Under the pieces are notes generated by a model. The model did not search any database. It was not told where the DNA came from and saw only the letters and a program-made list of their open reading frames with translations. Shown here one piece after another: positions 6,319-15,472 of a DNA stretch of 55,910 nt. The stretch spans positions 1-55,910 of the IMG/VR virus record IMGVR_UViG_3300008267_009201. One strand, 5' to 3'. This DNA comes from a virus. Each line of letters opens with the position of its first letter. The stretch's first letter is position 1. Position numbers and translations under genes: made by a program.

Positions 6319-7808
6319 TTTTTATTAACTATTTGAAACTTTAATGTTCTTTTATAAGTATCCACTTCACCTGATGTTAACACCTTAATATCTACAAAAT
6401 ATTCATTTGGTATCTTATCTCTAGTGTCGAAAATAAAATAATATTCATTTGGAGTTCGGTTAATTTGGGTCCAATCTTGTACTTGAACTTCTGTTTGACC
6501 TTCTCTGACATATATTCTATAATATGCGTTAACTTTTTGTAAAAGTTCGTTCGTTGAATATGCCTTTTTGATTATTACTCCAACTTTTCTTATGTCGGTG
6601 TTTAATATTTTCTCATCTTGTTTAATTCCGTAAAAATCAAATCCAAACAAATCAGGGTCTTTACTCTGTATTCCTACTTGAAAAGATTGCGCAAATGGTA
6701 AGGCAACAAAGTCGTTAGTAATTGAGGGTAGTATATTATTATTGTACTCTAAATTTTTCCAAACATCATTATATGTACATGGGTTGTTAATTGTAATTGA
6801 TGGGATTTCTACTTTATACACTCCTTTTGTAACCAAGCAGGTGGATAAATCTTGAAATAAAACCGTACCTGTATTACTTACAATGTCAACTAATGGGGTG
6901 TTGTCTAAATTTGTAAAATCACCATTAATATATGAGTATAAGTATAAATTGTTTGTGGTATTACCGTAAAAAGAATTTCTATCATCTTCAATTAAATCAT
7001 TATATGTTGTTTCCAAATAAGGTTCGTAAAATGTTTGAGTGTGTCTTGTAAAAAAACCAACCACATAATTTTCAGTTAATCCTGTTAATGTTTCTAAACT
7101 TGGTAAAAATGCAATCCCCCAACCCGCAATTTGAGCACCGTTTAATATTGCATTTATCTCTGAAGTCATATCAAATTCAATATCTTCATTACCAAACTGA
7201 AAATGTTGAGTATCAACAATTGTGATTGCCGAATAATTAATACCATTACCTGTTGCAGAATTAGTATTGTCGTATATTCCTGGAGTTACCCATGGAGTAG
7301 TTGTTGTTAAATTATACCAATTTGAAGGTCTTTCAGAAAATGATTTATCATTTATTTCCTCACTTGGAGTTAAAACTCCTGTTGGAGTATTAGATGTCTT
7401 ATTTGTTGGGTAATAATCGTATCCAACACCTTCATCCCAATTTACAAAATTATTGTTAGTATCGTATGTTGGAGGTATTCTAAATAAAATTAAGTCAAAT
7501 GACGTTGCTCTTTTTACCCCTTCAGAATCCTTCGTATTAAGTAATTCTTCATCAAATGATGAGGTATTAGTCATTCTCAGTGTATGAGTAATTTGTGAGT
7601 TACAATCAGTTGATATTATTCCGTTATTATATTTACCAATTAAATTACTTAAATCTAAACTAAATATAAATCTAGAATAAGACGTGTTTGTAAATGATTC
7701 AGAAGTAGGTCCAAAATAAAGTTGTGTAACAGGATTTCTTCCTGTATTTATATAACTGTTATATAATAATGTATTATTCTTGCTAAAATAAGATTTATGA
7801 ACTGACAT
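6315..7808 (-). CDS. Virion structural protein (tail/baseplate-associated, beta-rich)
   Basis: 497 aa, rich in Asn, Thr, Ser and Tyr with alternating hydrophobics, typical of beta-structured tail proteins. The N-terminus (MSVHKSYFSKNNTLLYNSY, then NTGRNPVTQLYFG) resembles a beta-sandwich of the DNRLRE type, with SRFIFSLDLSNLIG and, later, IEFDMTSEINAIL as core strands. The C-terminal third (YYRIYVREGQTEVQVQDW) may be an Ig-like domain. It has no enzyme motifs. It follows the gp5-like gene with a 24-base gap that holds an ATATTTAT box, and overlaps the 168-aa gene. Role inferred from context: baseplate or short fibre component. The precise T4 counterpart is not clear. Confidence 0.65.
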   Translation of the reverse strand: MSVHKSYFSKNNTLLYNSYINTGRNPVTQLYFGPTSESFTNTSYSRFIFSLDLSNLIGKYNNGIISTDCNSQITHTLRMTNTSSFDEELLNTKDSEGVKRATSFDLILFRIPPTYDTNNNFVNWDEGVGYDYYPTNKTSNTPTGVLTPSEEINDKSFSERPSNWYNLTTTTPWVTPGIYDNTNSATGNGINYSAITIVDTQHFQFGNEDIEFDMTSEINAILNGAQIAGWGIAFLPSLETLTGLTENYVVGFFTRHTQTFYEPYLETTYNDLIEDDRNSFYGNTTNNLYLYSYINGDFTNLDNTPLVDIVSNTGTVLFQDLSTCLVTKGVYKVEIPSITINNPCTYNDVWKNLEYNNNILPSITNDFVALPFAQSFQVGIQSKDPDLFGFDFYGIKQDEKILNTDIRKVGVIIKKAYSTNELLQKVNAYYRIYVREGQTEVQVQDWTQINRTPNEYYFIFDTRDKIPNEYFVDIKVLTSGEVDTYKRTLKFQIVNKK

Positions 7809-7825
7809 TTATAAATGGTTTATTA

Positions 7826-7833
7826 ATAAATAT
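7826..7833 (-). promoter_or_regulatory. RTATTTAT box before the 497-aa structural gene
   Basis: The minus strand reads ATATTTAT with a 17-base gap to the ATG at 7808; it overlaps the final base of the upstream stop codon. Confidence 0.35.
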
Positions 7834-9368
7834 CAATTAATACGAATATTTTGGTTTAAAACAGTATTTCTAGCATCCGCTAATGCGTCTCTTAATTTTT
7901 GCTTTGTTAATTTTCTAGTACCATATGGTCCTTCATCAGGAGACTCATTCGGATTATGCACGTGGTCAGTTACAAAATCAACTATTAAATCAAGTAAATC
8001 TAATAATTTTTCACCTCTAACTGAAGAGTTGGTTTTGTCAACAAATGATTCTAAATCTTGTATATCTAAAGAGTCTATAGTACTATTTAAATTCACCTTT
8101 TCAGTACCTATTGATTGTACATGACTTAATAAAAATATAGTATTCGCCCCAAGTGTTGCGTAAGTCTCATCTATTTTTTCAACTTGTTTTTCATACACAA
8201 CTTCTTTCCTTGGTCTTGGTGGTTGTATTAGTAAATTTTTACCATAGACAATTGAAGATTCAGATGTGGTAAAATATTTAACAAAGTTTTTAAAATCATT
8301 TGAATTTTTACTTATTATAGGATTTGAACTTCTCAACCCACTTGAAATTTTAGGACCAAAACAAAAAAACGATGGATATCTTGGTTCTTTAATTTGGTAA
8401 TTGGGCATTGGTGGGATATTAATTAATCCTAAATCACCAAAAGATTTTTCTAAAAATAAATTTATAAGAGTTGTTGCAGATAAAAGTGTTAACGTATTAA
8501 ATTTATACTCAAATAATGTAGAACCAATTGAGTCTGAAAAATCAGTGTCTTGGGTTATATTATTAGATAAAGTTTTTTCGTTGTCTAATAATTCATATAT
8601 TGTTATACTACCACTAAATGTACCGTTAACTGGTTGATTAGGGTTACTTTCTAAATTATCTACATCATATATAATCAATTTTTTAACAGGAATAGAATCA
8701 GTTTGATTGTATAAAAAAACTGTAGGTTCAAGATTAGTTGTGATTTTTTCTTTAAAATGTGATAAATTTACAAAGGCCCTATTAAAATTTCTTTTAGGTA
8801 TTTGATTGGGTACAAATTCATATACTTTACCCGCTCTTAATAACAAACTATTTTCACCTAAGACTACATCTGAAGTTCCTCTACCCATTACTGCCACCTC
8901 AGAATTCTTTGGAAATACCCCCTCAATATTTTGGTTAATTAATTTTGGAGAACCATAATTAAATTGTTTACCTTTTGTATTAGATGAAGGACCAACTAAC
9001 GCTTTTGACTGTGCTATATTATCCCCTTGACCTGTATTTGATAATGTTTGTTCATATGTTTCACCACCGATGTTTAATATGTTTGACGGTGAAAACTGTA
9101 TCCAATATTGGTCTTGAAAAGTATTTTCAAATGGGTTCGCGTAAAATAATAAAACAGTCTCACCTTCTTTAGGTGCCTGATTGAAAAAAATAGGTAATAA
9201 TGATACAAATACGTATGGGTCATTTTCAGCCCATTTTGTAAACGATGTTGCATTTAATGCCGCCTCATCAATTCCTTGAGGGTACGCTCTTATTTTGAGA
9301 GTACCTGGTTGGGACGAACCATCAACATCTAGTATCTTACCTAATTTTATTATTTTTTTATTTACCAT
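7833..9368 (-). CDS. Baseplate hub/spike protein with gp5-type N-terminal OB domain
   Basis: 511 aa. The first 110 residues resemble the OB-fold of T4 gp5 and other spike proteins: KLGKILDVDGSSQPGTLKIR, then DPYVFVSLLPIFFNQAPKEGE followed by TVLLFYANP and QDQYWIQFSP. This is the usual pattern of LP-x(n)-P-x-x-G-x-x-V-x-x-x-F...x-YWI. The C-terminal part contains LLDLLDLIVDFVTDHVHNPNE, a block common in such proteins. Unlike T4 gp5 there is no lysozyme domain; lysozyme is a separate gene at 407. Expected location is the central baseplate. It overlaps the upstream 71-aa gene by 11 bases. Confidence 0.7.
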   Translation of the reverse strand: MVNKKIIKLGKILDVDGSSQPGTLKIRAYPQGIDEAALNATSFTKWAENDPYVFVSLLPIFFNQAPKEGETVLLFYANPFENTFQDQYWIQFSPSNILNIGGETYEQTLSNTGQGDNIAQSKALVGPSSNTKGKQFNYGSPKLINQNIEGVFPKNSEVAVMGRGTSDVVLGENSLLLRAGKVYEFVPNQIPKRNFNRAFVNLSHFKEKITTNLEPTVFLYNQTDSIPVKKLIIYDVDNLESNPNQPVNGTFSGSITIYELLDNEKTLSNNITQDTDFSDSIGSTLFEYKFNTLTLLSATTLINLFLEKSFGDLGLINIPPMPNYQIKEPRYPSFFCFGPKISSGLRSSNPIISKNSNDFKNFVKYFTTSESSIVYGKNLLIQPPRPRKEVVYEKQVEKIDETYATLGANTIFLLSHVQSIGTEKVNLNSTIDSLDIQDLESFVDKTNSSVRGEKLLDLLDLIVDFVTDHVHNPNESPDEGPYGTRKLTKQKLRDALADARNTVLNQNIRIN

Positions 9369-9573
9369 TTCTATTTTGGTATTCTTCTAAAATTTTATTA
9401 TATAATAATTCTACTTCATCAAAATGATTTGTCATCTTTAAAATAATCTGTTTAGTCGTCTCAAAATTCTCCTGTAAAAAATCCATTGCAACCTCTAAAT
9501 CCTTATTACTTTTATTTTTATAATCTTTAATTATTTCAAGTATTTTTTCTGAATTTTTATCTGTCTGTATCAT
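9358..9573 (-). CDS. Small coiled-coil protein, 71 aa
   Basis: 71 aa, almost entirely helical with heptad-like spacing of hydrophobics (ILEIIKDYKNKSNKDLEVAM, then FLQENFETTKQIILKM, then LLYNKILEEY). No known family. It sits between the 653-aa and gp5-like genes, starting 2 bases after the first and overlapping the second by 11, so it is translationally coupled and very probably real. A small chaperone or assembly factor for the baseplate is a reasonable guess, not shown. Confidence 0.62.
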   Translation of the reverse strand: MIQTDKNSEKILEIIKDYKNKSNKDLEVAMDFLQENFETTKQIILKMTNHFDEVELLYNKILEEYQNRNGK

Positions 9574-9575
9574 AT

Positions 9576-11537
9576 TTAAAACTTTTTACCATATGCTGAT
9601 GAGGGAATTGTAGTACCTCCCCCGAGAGCTGCGACTGCAAGTGCGGGGATGGCTATTTGTACTTTACCATTTGCGGCTTCTTCTTCCGCCATAGATTTCA
9701 TTTGTGCTAATTTTGCTAAAACAAATTTATTTGGTGCCCCACTTGGTAATGAACCTGTAGGTATACCTAATTTTTGTAATTCTTCTAATGTATTTAAAAA
9801 GGCTCTTGTGTAAGAATAACCGTCTAAAGCTTGTGCCGCAAACAATAAAGGTAAAGGTATTGAACTACCCAAACCTGTTGTTGCAATTCTAAATAATTTA
9901 AGTAACTCATCAATTACTGATTTACATTGTCTATAATCAGATATAAAATTGGCGACTACAATTAGTAATTGAACTAATTTTGTAATCATTATTAGTTTTA
10001 CTGAAGCCTTTTCTTTCGCCAAATCCTTTACAATTACTTGTAGTAATTCAAATATGTCTTTTTTAATTTGTTCAAACAATTCTTTAACAAATATTGCAAC
10101 AATTTTTGAAACTAAATTTATTGTAAACTTTTTAAATTTTTTAAAAAAATCCTGAACGTTATCAATTGCATAATCAATATTCTCACCAACACTTTGCGTT
10201 AATGATTTAATCATAATCATTAATGGTAGTATTACTTTTGGAGATAAAATAGACATTACTAAACCTATTGGTAAATTTTTTAAAAAATTAGTATTCAGAC
10301 TTATTTGATATGCCGGTAAATTAGCAGAAAGACGTAAATACTCATCTTTTTCTAAACCACTTAATATTGAGTCAGGTATATTTTGTACCATTTCAATCTC
10401 ATCAGTCTTAGTGGTACCACTTAGTATTTGTTCTAAATTTTGAAATATTAAATCAGTGTTAATCGGTAATTGTACATTATCACAATCAGACAACTCAATA
10501 ACTCCATTTAAAAATTTAGTCCTTTCTTCTTCAATTTGTCTTTGATTTAATGATGTTAATTCAAAAAAATCCTCTTCAATCCCGTCTAATTCTGGAATTT
10601 TTGAAGACCCTTGAACGTCTATTTCAGTTGCGGAATCAAAACATAAACCTAAAATTCGTTTTAAAAACTTGTCCATTTTAAGACTTGCCTCTAATGTTTG
10701 AGTACCTGCCTGTACTGATAATGACCCTGTTAATAAGTCTGTAATTTTACCCGCATATAGGTGAGTTTCAATTATATCAATACTTTTATAATAATCGACT
10801 ACAAAACTTGAAACTCTATTTGCAACTGGTCCTGAGCCATCTTGTAATCTATTAGACAATTCTACTTTAAAAAATTGACCACTATTCCCTTGACCGTCGG
10901 TTTCGACAAACGTAATATTGAACAAATCCTGTCCTGACGCACCTTTATATAATAATCCTTGATTTTCGGGTGAATCTTGAAAAGATTCATTAGGATTTTG
11001 GGTCCTTCTATATAATTCTTTATTTAAACTTTTTTTAGTGTCTGAAGCGTTAAAACTTTTTTTTTCGTAGTAAATTTTACCTTTTTTTGTGTTCGGGTCA
11101 ATTTGTAACTGTTTAAAAAAATCTATTGAATTTATATTAATATAAATTGGTTGATTTGATATAAATTGTTGTTCAGAGTCACAATTAATTGCGTTAACAA
11201 TTTCCTGAATTATAATGTTATTTATTTCAGGTTTCTTTTTTTCAATTGTCTGAATAAATTTATTTTTTAAATAATTTGTGGTGTTTTTTCCTTTACCTTT
11301 AGTTAAGGTATTAATATCAAACAATTGTGATAGTTGATTTTTTGTGTCTTGCCTAATTTTTTCAGCATTTCTTTTCAATTCTTCTAAACTAGTTTGACCT
11401 TGAGATAAAAGGGACTCAAAATTATCTCCTTGATTTTTTAATGACTCTTGCAAAGAAGTTTTGGCCTCCGTGTAAGATTTTACGGCACCAATCTCTGATT
11501 TTAAATTTTCGTAACTATCTTCTAAATCTATAACCAT
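9576..11537 (-). CDS. Large virion structural protein with helical/hydrophobic C-terminal half
   Basis: 653 aa. Residues 1-75 are a coiled coil (KTSLQESLKNQGDNFESLLS, EELKRNAEKIRQDTKNQL). The middle is mixed. Residues about 420-560 form long hydrophobic helices (LPIGLVMSILSPKVILPLMI, VSKIVAIFVKELFEQIKKDI, KLIMITKLVQLLIVVANFIS), and the tail is Ala/Gly-rich (IAIPALAVAALGGGTTIPSS). The hydrophobic stretches could insert in a membrane or pack inside the baseplate hub. I see no enzymatic motif. Context between gp5-like and late sigma genes suggests a baseplate or tail-tip protein, perhaps one that contacts the cell envelope during ejection. It overlaps the upstream gene by 1 base. Confidence 0.6.
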   Translation of the reverse strand: MVIDLEDSYENLKSEIGAVKSYTEAKTSLQESLKNQGDNFESLLSQGQTSLEELKRNAEKIRQDTKNQLSQLFDINTLTKGKGKNTTNYLKNKFIQTIEKKKPEINNIIIQEIVNAINCDSEQQFISNQPIYININSIDFFKQLQIDPNTKKGKIYYEKKSFNASDTKKSLNKELYRRTQNPNESFQDSPENQGLLYKGASGQDLFNITFVETDGQGNSGQFFKVELSNRLQDGSGPVANRVSSFVVDYYKSIDIIETHLYAGKITDLLTGSLSVQAGTQTLEASLKMDKFLKRILGLCFDSATEIDVQGSSKIPELDGIEEDFFELTSLNQRQIEEERTKFLNGVIELSDCDNVQLPINTDLIFQNLEQILSGTTKTDEIEMVQNIPDSILSGLEKDEYLRLSANLPAYQISLNTNFLKNLPIGLVMSILSPKVILPLMIMIKSLTQSVGENIDYAIDNVQDFFKKFKKFTINLVSKIVAIFVKELFEQIKKDIFELLQVIVKDLAKEKASVKLIMITKLVQLLIVVANFISDYRQCKSVIDELLKLFRIATTGLGSSIPLPLLFAAQALDGYSYTRAFLNTLEELQKLGIPTGSLPSGAPNKFVLAKLAQMKSMAEEEAANGKVQIAIPALAVAALGGGTTIPSSAYGKKF

Positions 11538-11899
11538 TACAATTTTAAATTAATATTTGTATCGGAATCAATGTCTTTTTCAATTAAACCTTTTAGTACC
11601 TCGTCATCAAATTCTGATAAACTGAATGATTCTGTTTGAGAATTTTTTTCCCATATATTGGCTTGAAGTTTTGACAGACTTAATTTTTTTTCAACACACT
11701 CATTAATTATTTTTTGTTGTTTTTCAATGACAGGACCAATTAAAGTCATATCTTCAGGTTCTTTCATCATAGAAATCATTTTATTTTGAATCCTAAGTGC
11801 TGTGGACCTTTGTTCTACTAATTCATTATATATTTCTTGCATTAACGCTTGTAATGAATCTTTAGTAAAATTTATTTCTTTTTTTCTTGGTTTTGTCAT
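11537..11899 (-). CDS. Hypothetical helical protein, 120 aa
   Basis: 120 aa, predicted all-helical (LQALMQEIYNELVEQRSTAL, then PVIEKQQKIINECVEKKLSL), with an acidic C-terminus (DEVLKGLIEKDIDSDTNI). No family recognised. Its start follows an ATATTTAT box by 4 bases, so it probably heads the structural unit that continues leftward to 5307. The stop overlaps the next start by 1 base. A structural or chaperone role in tail assembly is inferred from position only. Confidence 0.6.
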   Translation of the reverse strand: MTKPRKKEINFTKDSLQALMQEIYNELVEQRSTALRIQNKMISMMKEPEDMTLIGPVIEKQQKIINECVEKKLSLSKLQANIWEKNSQTESFSLSEFDDEVLKGLIEKDIDSDTNINLKL

Positions 11900-11903
11900 A
11901 TAG

Positions 11904-11911
11904 ATAAATAT
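11904..11911 (-). promoter_or_regulatory. RTATTTAT box heading the baseplate unit
   Basis: The minus strand reads ATATTTAT-CTAT-ATG, gap 4, matching the arrangement at 49851 on the other strand almost base for base. Confidence 0.45.
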
Positions 11912-11927
11912 AAAATCACAAATTTTA

Positions 11928-12674
11928 TTATTCCTCTTCGGTTTTAATTATATTATCATAAAGTATTTTATATTTTTTCATACTTGTTCTGATTTCTTTG
12001 GTTGAGAGATTTGTCATTTCTCTTAAAGACAATAAAATTAGATTTTTATTAAATTTATTATTGTCAGAAGTTTGAAAAATTTGTTTATAATTCTCTAAAA
12101 TATCACACAGAGCAACTCCTAATTTATATTCATTTGTTGTTTCATGGAACTCATTTGATTTTTCTTTAACTATTTCTAATAATTTAATTAAGATATTTTC
12201 TTTATTGTCCTCCTCTTCATCTATATAATAAACCATATTTGGATTATTTTCTAAATCACTTGAAATATCCTCATATGAAATTTTTCTATTTTGTTCTTTT
12301 TGGTCTTTAAGAATTTGTCCCATTAAATAATTCTTACATATTGTCCCAAAATATGAATAAGCCTTTTTTTCTTTAGAAGGACTAAATTTTTCAATTTTAG
12401 TCATCAAAAATGAATGGGTATCTGTATGAATTTCATAAAAATCCATATCCTTACGATAAAGTTTGTACCTTCTAATAATTGAAGATATCATTTTATCTAA
12501 AGGGTGCCTTAAATAATCATTATAAATTTTGTTTTTTTCATCAAAAGTAGAGGCGGTTAAAAACATTCTAACCGCCATCTCTTCTCTTTGGTCAAAGTAA
12601 TTTTCATTTTCAGACTTACTTTTTTTACCCTTTTGAATGATTATTGTTGTTTGTCCTGAATAATCATTAATCAT
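11928..12674 (-). CDS. gp55: Late-transcription sigma factor, T4 gp55-like
   Basis: 248 aa. Residues 97-130 read FSPSKEKKAYSYFGTICKN and then QILKDQKEQNRKISYED. This is the pattern of T4 gp55 and other phage late sigma factors, equivalent to part of sigma region 2, which binds the RNA polymerase clamp and the -10 element. Residues 58-90 (HPLDKMISSIIRRYKLYRKD, then THSFLMTKIEKF) fit the preceding helices. An acidic middle is followed by a helix-turn-helix-like C-terminus (LSLREMTNLSTKEIRTSMKK), which T4 gp55 lacks and which could serve as a small region-4-like DNA-binding segment. It should redirect host RNA polymerase to late phage promoters. The gene shares one base with the upstream glycosyltransferase gene. 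Confidence 0.75.
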   Translation of the reverse strand: MINDYSGQTTIIIQKGKKSKSENENYFDQREEMAVRMFLTASTFDEKNKIYNDYLRHPLDKMISSIIRRYKLYRKDMDFYEIHTDTHSFLMTKIEKFSPSKEKKAYSYFGTICKNYLMGQILKDQKEQNRKISYEDISSDLENNPNMVYYIDEEEDNKENILIKLLEIVKEKSNEFHETTNEYKLGVALCDILENYKQIFQTSDNNKFNKNLILLSLREMTNLSTKEIRTSMKKYKILYDNIIKTEEE

Positions 12675-13480
12675 TAAACTTCTTGTGGTTCGTATTTTAT
12701 GTTCCTATCCTCGACAAAGAAATATTCTTTTTTTGCTGAGTTAATCCAAAACTTGACCTCATCTTCCGATAAAATATTTTCACCATTTTTATAATTCCAA
12801 AAAATACCACCTGGTCTAAGATTCATGTGTTTGTAACCTAATTTAGGTATTGTCATTATTTTAACTGAATTATATGTTAGACGAAGGAATAACTCATACA
12901 CAAAAGTTAATTTCATTGATGGTTTTAATCCTCCAAAATCAATAAATGTGTCTTTTTTAATTACCATTCCAGATGTTTGAAAATTTTGGTAGTTATGTAA
13001 GGTTTCGTTTGTTAAGTAACCCATTTCTTGACTAAAGTTGGCTGCAAAAGTTGCTTCATTCGTAAACCCTGCAAAAACTCCTTTATCATCAACATCAACA
13101 ACTATTGGTAAAAAACAATCAACATCCTCATAAACGTTCGAATATTTTTCAACATTTCTGAACCATATCTTAGAATACTCATCATCAAACTCTAAAATTG
13201 ATACCCATTTTGTTTTAGACTCAGCAACTCCTAAATTAACTTGTTCACAAAAATTTGGGTCTAAATCCCATTGAATTTTTCTAACATTTAATGAACCAAA
13301 GTCAAAAGAGTTTAAGTGGTCAACTAAAATTGTTTCAGGTGTATGTACAATTATTAATTCAGATGGTTGAGTTTCTTGATTTTGTATTGATTGGATGGCT
13401 TTCTCAAAATATTCAGTGAAAAAAGAGGCCACTGCCGATTTAATCGGTAATATTACTGTTAAGTCAAAATTATTTTCCAT
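12674..13480 (-). CDS. Glycosyltransferase, GT-A fold (family 2-like)
   Basis: 268 aa. The N-terminus DLTVILPIKSAVASFFTEYF then SIQNQETQPSELIIVHTPE is the GT2 nucleotide-sugar-binding start. WVSILEFDDEYSKIWFRNV near residues 95-115 carries the D-D-E in place of the DxD metal site. TSGMVIKKDTFIDFGGL matches the later acceptor-side block of GT2 enzymes. It is a cytoplasmic enzyme with no membrane segment. It is the last gene of the glycosylation run before the late sigma gene. Donor and acceptor cannot be told from sequence. Confidence 0.75.
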   Translation of the reverse strand: MENNFDLTVILPIKSAVASFFTEYFEKAIQSIQNQETQPSELIIVHTPETILVDHLNSFDFGSLNVRKIQWDLDPNFCEQVNLGVAESKTKWVSILEFDDEYSKIWFRNVEKYSNVYEDVDCFLPIVVDVDDKGVFAGFTNEATFAANFSQEMGYLTNETLHNYQNFQTSGMVIKKDTFIDFGGLKPSMKLTFVYELFLRLTYNSVKIMTIPKLGYKHMNLRPGGIFWNYKNGENILSEDEVKFWINSAKKEYFFVEDRNIKYEPQEV

Positions 13481-13481
13481 A

Positions 13482-14540
13482 TTATGCTTCTACTTTAAAT
13501 TTATTAATTTGTTGTGAAAAATACTCTTCACGAGATTTTAAATATTTTTCAAAAAGTTCAGTCACTGAATTTTTAAACTTATTCAAATCTTGGTACTGTT
13601 TTGAAGTTTCAACCCCATTTGAGTATAATTTTTCAGAAATATTATCCTCAATCCAATTTTGGATATAGTCTGCAGTATAGTCAATTAATTTATCAGACTC
13701 AGTAACCCAAATACCATTATCTTGATTTAACCACCCTGGAGTTATACTTGGTACAACACCAATAACAGGACAGTTAGATGCCATAGACTCTAATGGGAAT
13801 GTTCCAAATGAGCTTTGGTTATCAATCCAAACTGATACACACGATTCTTTTAAAGTATTTGAAAATTCATCCTCAGATAAACCTCTCATATCTCTAAAAG
13901 TAACCCATCTAAATTGTGGGAATTTTAAATAAAACTTTTTAATGAAATTAATACCATCTCTCTGTTCTCTCGAATGTACGGCTACGATTGGTTTTGATGG
14001 AAATTTTGATTGGTTAAATTTATCAGAAATGACAGGTTCAATAACGTCAAATGACACATTTTTCATAATTGGTGAAACATATTCTTTTAACCACTCACTA
14101 GTTGTTATACACTTAGGAAATCCTAATGACGACCACGATTGTCCTGGAGATAATGTTTCTGTAACCCAATCTGCAGATTGACATAATACAATTTTAGCAC
14201 AGGGTAATTTTGTAATTTGAGGCATAATGTACCCAAAAATTTCAGGAATAATAATAAAATCCTCAGGAGATATTTCAAGTTGTTGACCTTCGACAGAAAC
14301 ATGAGGTAGTTCCATATACTCAGAACCTAACCATTCCGATACTCCGGCATAATCTTTTTGTTCGTGTAATATAATTGGATTAAATCCATTATTTTTTAAA
14401 GTTAACGCCATTTTATAAGTGTACGACACAGATGCTTTAGCATTACCTTTTGTGTCTTGAACAAAGAAATAAATTCTTGATAATTTATTTCTAAGATTCT
14501 CAACAGACGTTTGTAATTTTTCTAAATTTGTTTGTTCCAT
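13482..14540 (-). CDS. Glycosyltransferase, GT-B fold
   Basis: 352 aa. The start SRIYFFVQDTKGNAKASVSY and the segment on residues 60-150 fit the N-terminal Rossmann domain. PIVAVHSREQRDGINFIKKF opens the C-terminal domain and SSFGTFPLESMASNCPVIGV carries the E-x(n)-P-V nucleotide-binding block of GT4-like enzymes. The first 20 residues are coiled-coil-like (LEKLQTSVENLRNKLS). It lies 1 base from the next gene downstream and should act in the cytoplasm on a phage or host glycan. Confidence 0.72.
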   Translation of the reverse strand: MEQTNLEKLQTSVENLRNKLSRIYFFVQDTKGNAKASVSYTYKMALTLKNNGFNPIILHEQKDYAGVSEWLGSEYMELPHVSVEGQQLEISPEDFIIIPEIFGYIMPQITKLPCAKIVLCQSADWVTETLSPGQSWSSLGFPKCITTSEWLKEYVSPIMKNVSFDVIEPVISDKFNQSKFPSKPIVAVHSREQRDGINFIKKFYLKFPQFRWVTFRDMRGLSEDEFSNTLKESCVSVWIDNQSSFGTFPLESMASNCPVIGVVPSITPGWLNQDNGIWVTESDKLIDYTADYIQNWIEDNISEKLYSNGVETSKQYQDLNKFKNSVTELFEKYLKSREEYFSQQINKFKVEA

Positions 14541-14553
14541 ATTTATTTTTTTA

Positions 14554-14820
14554 TTAATATTTTTTTAATATACCTATATTAAGTAATGTATTCCAAGCAA
14601 TTTTATATGGAATACTAACTGCGGTTTTAGGCCCAAGAGCCTCATCCGCTTCGTCTCTTTCAGTAATTAAAACATCAATCATTGTTTTAATCATTTCGTA
14701 TTTTACAACAGAAATATGTTGTTCAGTTTTTCCCGATTCATCAGTAGTCGGGGCTAAATTTACTTGAGACTCAATTTCCTTGATGTCTAAGTAGTAATGT
14801 TCATTAAATAAGGTCAACAT
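14554..14820 (-). CDS. Conserved-looking small protein, 88 aa
   Basis: 88 aa. YYLDIKEIESQVNL and then VVKYEMIKTMIDVLITERDE followed by IPYKIAWNTLLNIGILKKY give a compact helical protein with an acidic middle (TERDEADEALG). I recognise no catalytic motif. Small proteins of this size and style are common beside structural genes in T4-like phages. It overlaps the HAD-like gene by 17 bases, so it is translationally coupled to it. Confidence 0.6.
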   Translation of the reverse strand: MLTLFNEHYYLDIKEIESQVNLAPTTDESGKTEQHISVVKYEMIKTMIDVLITERDEADEALGPKTAVSIPYKIAWNTLLNIGILKKY

Positions 14821-15472
14821 ATTTTATGCTCTCAATATTTTTAATTAAATCTTTTATTGTGTCTATCTCACAGTTTGCAATTACATCTTGGTTGTATGAG
14901 GTTTTAAATTTTACACATTTTTCAGGGTATAATTTAATTATCTCAGGATTTGATGTAATAATTACATCATAATTAGAAAGTTTTTTTTGTAAATTGTTAT
15001 TATTATAAAAAATAACTGAATCAATCAGGCATCCAAATTTTGATATAAAGAAGAGAGATGCGGGTTTTGATTTACCAACCCCTTTTGAAAAAATAGAAAA
15101 TTCATAATTTTCTTTATTACTCTCAATTAAATCATTTAATACTACAAAAGTGTCCATTTCAGTAGACGGGGAATGACCAAAAATTTGCATTACAAAATCT
15201 TCATACAAAAAATTATAAAAATCATCCTCAGTCGGAAATTTAAAATGTTCCTTTAGTTCTAAATTAACTAAAGGAAAAATCATTTCGTATTTAAAATTAT
15301 CTTCAATTTCATTAAGTGAAGTGTTACCTGACTCATCTAAAGTATACGTTTTAATAGGTTCTGAAAATTCATCTGAGTACTCTTCTAAATAATTCTTCTC
15401 ATATATTTGAGAAATTTTTAAAAATGTGTCTCTTAAAACTCCGTCTAAATCAATACCAACTTTAGTTTTCAT
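14804..15472 (-). CDS. HAD-superfamily 5'-nucleotidase-like protein
   Basis: 222 aa. GIDLDGVLRDT at residues 7-17 is HAD motif I (D8 nucleophile, D10 acid/base). FSIFSKGVGKSKPASLFFIS near residue 130 fits motif II (Ser) plus the following Lys of motif III, and DVIITSNPEI near 170 is in the place of motif IV, though it lacks the usual second acidic residue. The closest style is the 5'(3')-deoxyribonucleotidase group (NT5C). The role may be nucleotide or sugar-phosphate dephosphorylation. It overlaps phoH by 11 bases upstream. Confidence 0.66.
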   Translation of the reverse strand: MKTKVGIDLDGVLRDTFLKISQIYEKNYLEEYSDEFSEPIKTYTLDESGNTSLNEIEDNFKYEMIFPLVNLELKEHFKFPTEDDFYNFLYEDFVMQIFGHSPSTEMDTFVVLNDLIESNKENYEFSIFSKGVGKSKPASLFFISKFGCLIDSVIFYNNNNLQKKLSNYDVIITSNPEIIKLYPEKCVKFKTSYNQDVIANCEIDTIKDLIKNIESIKYVDLI

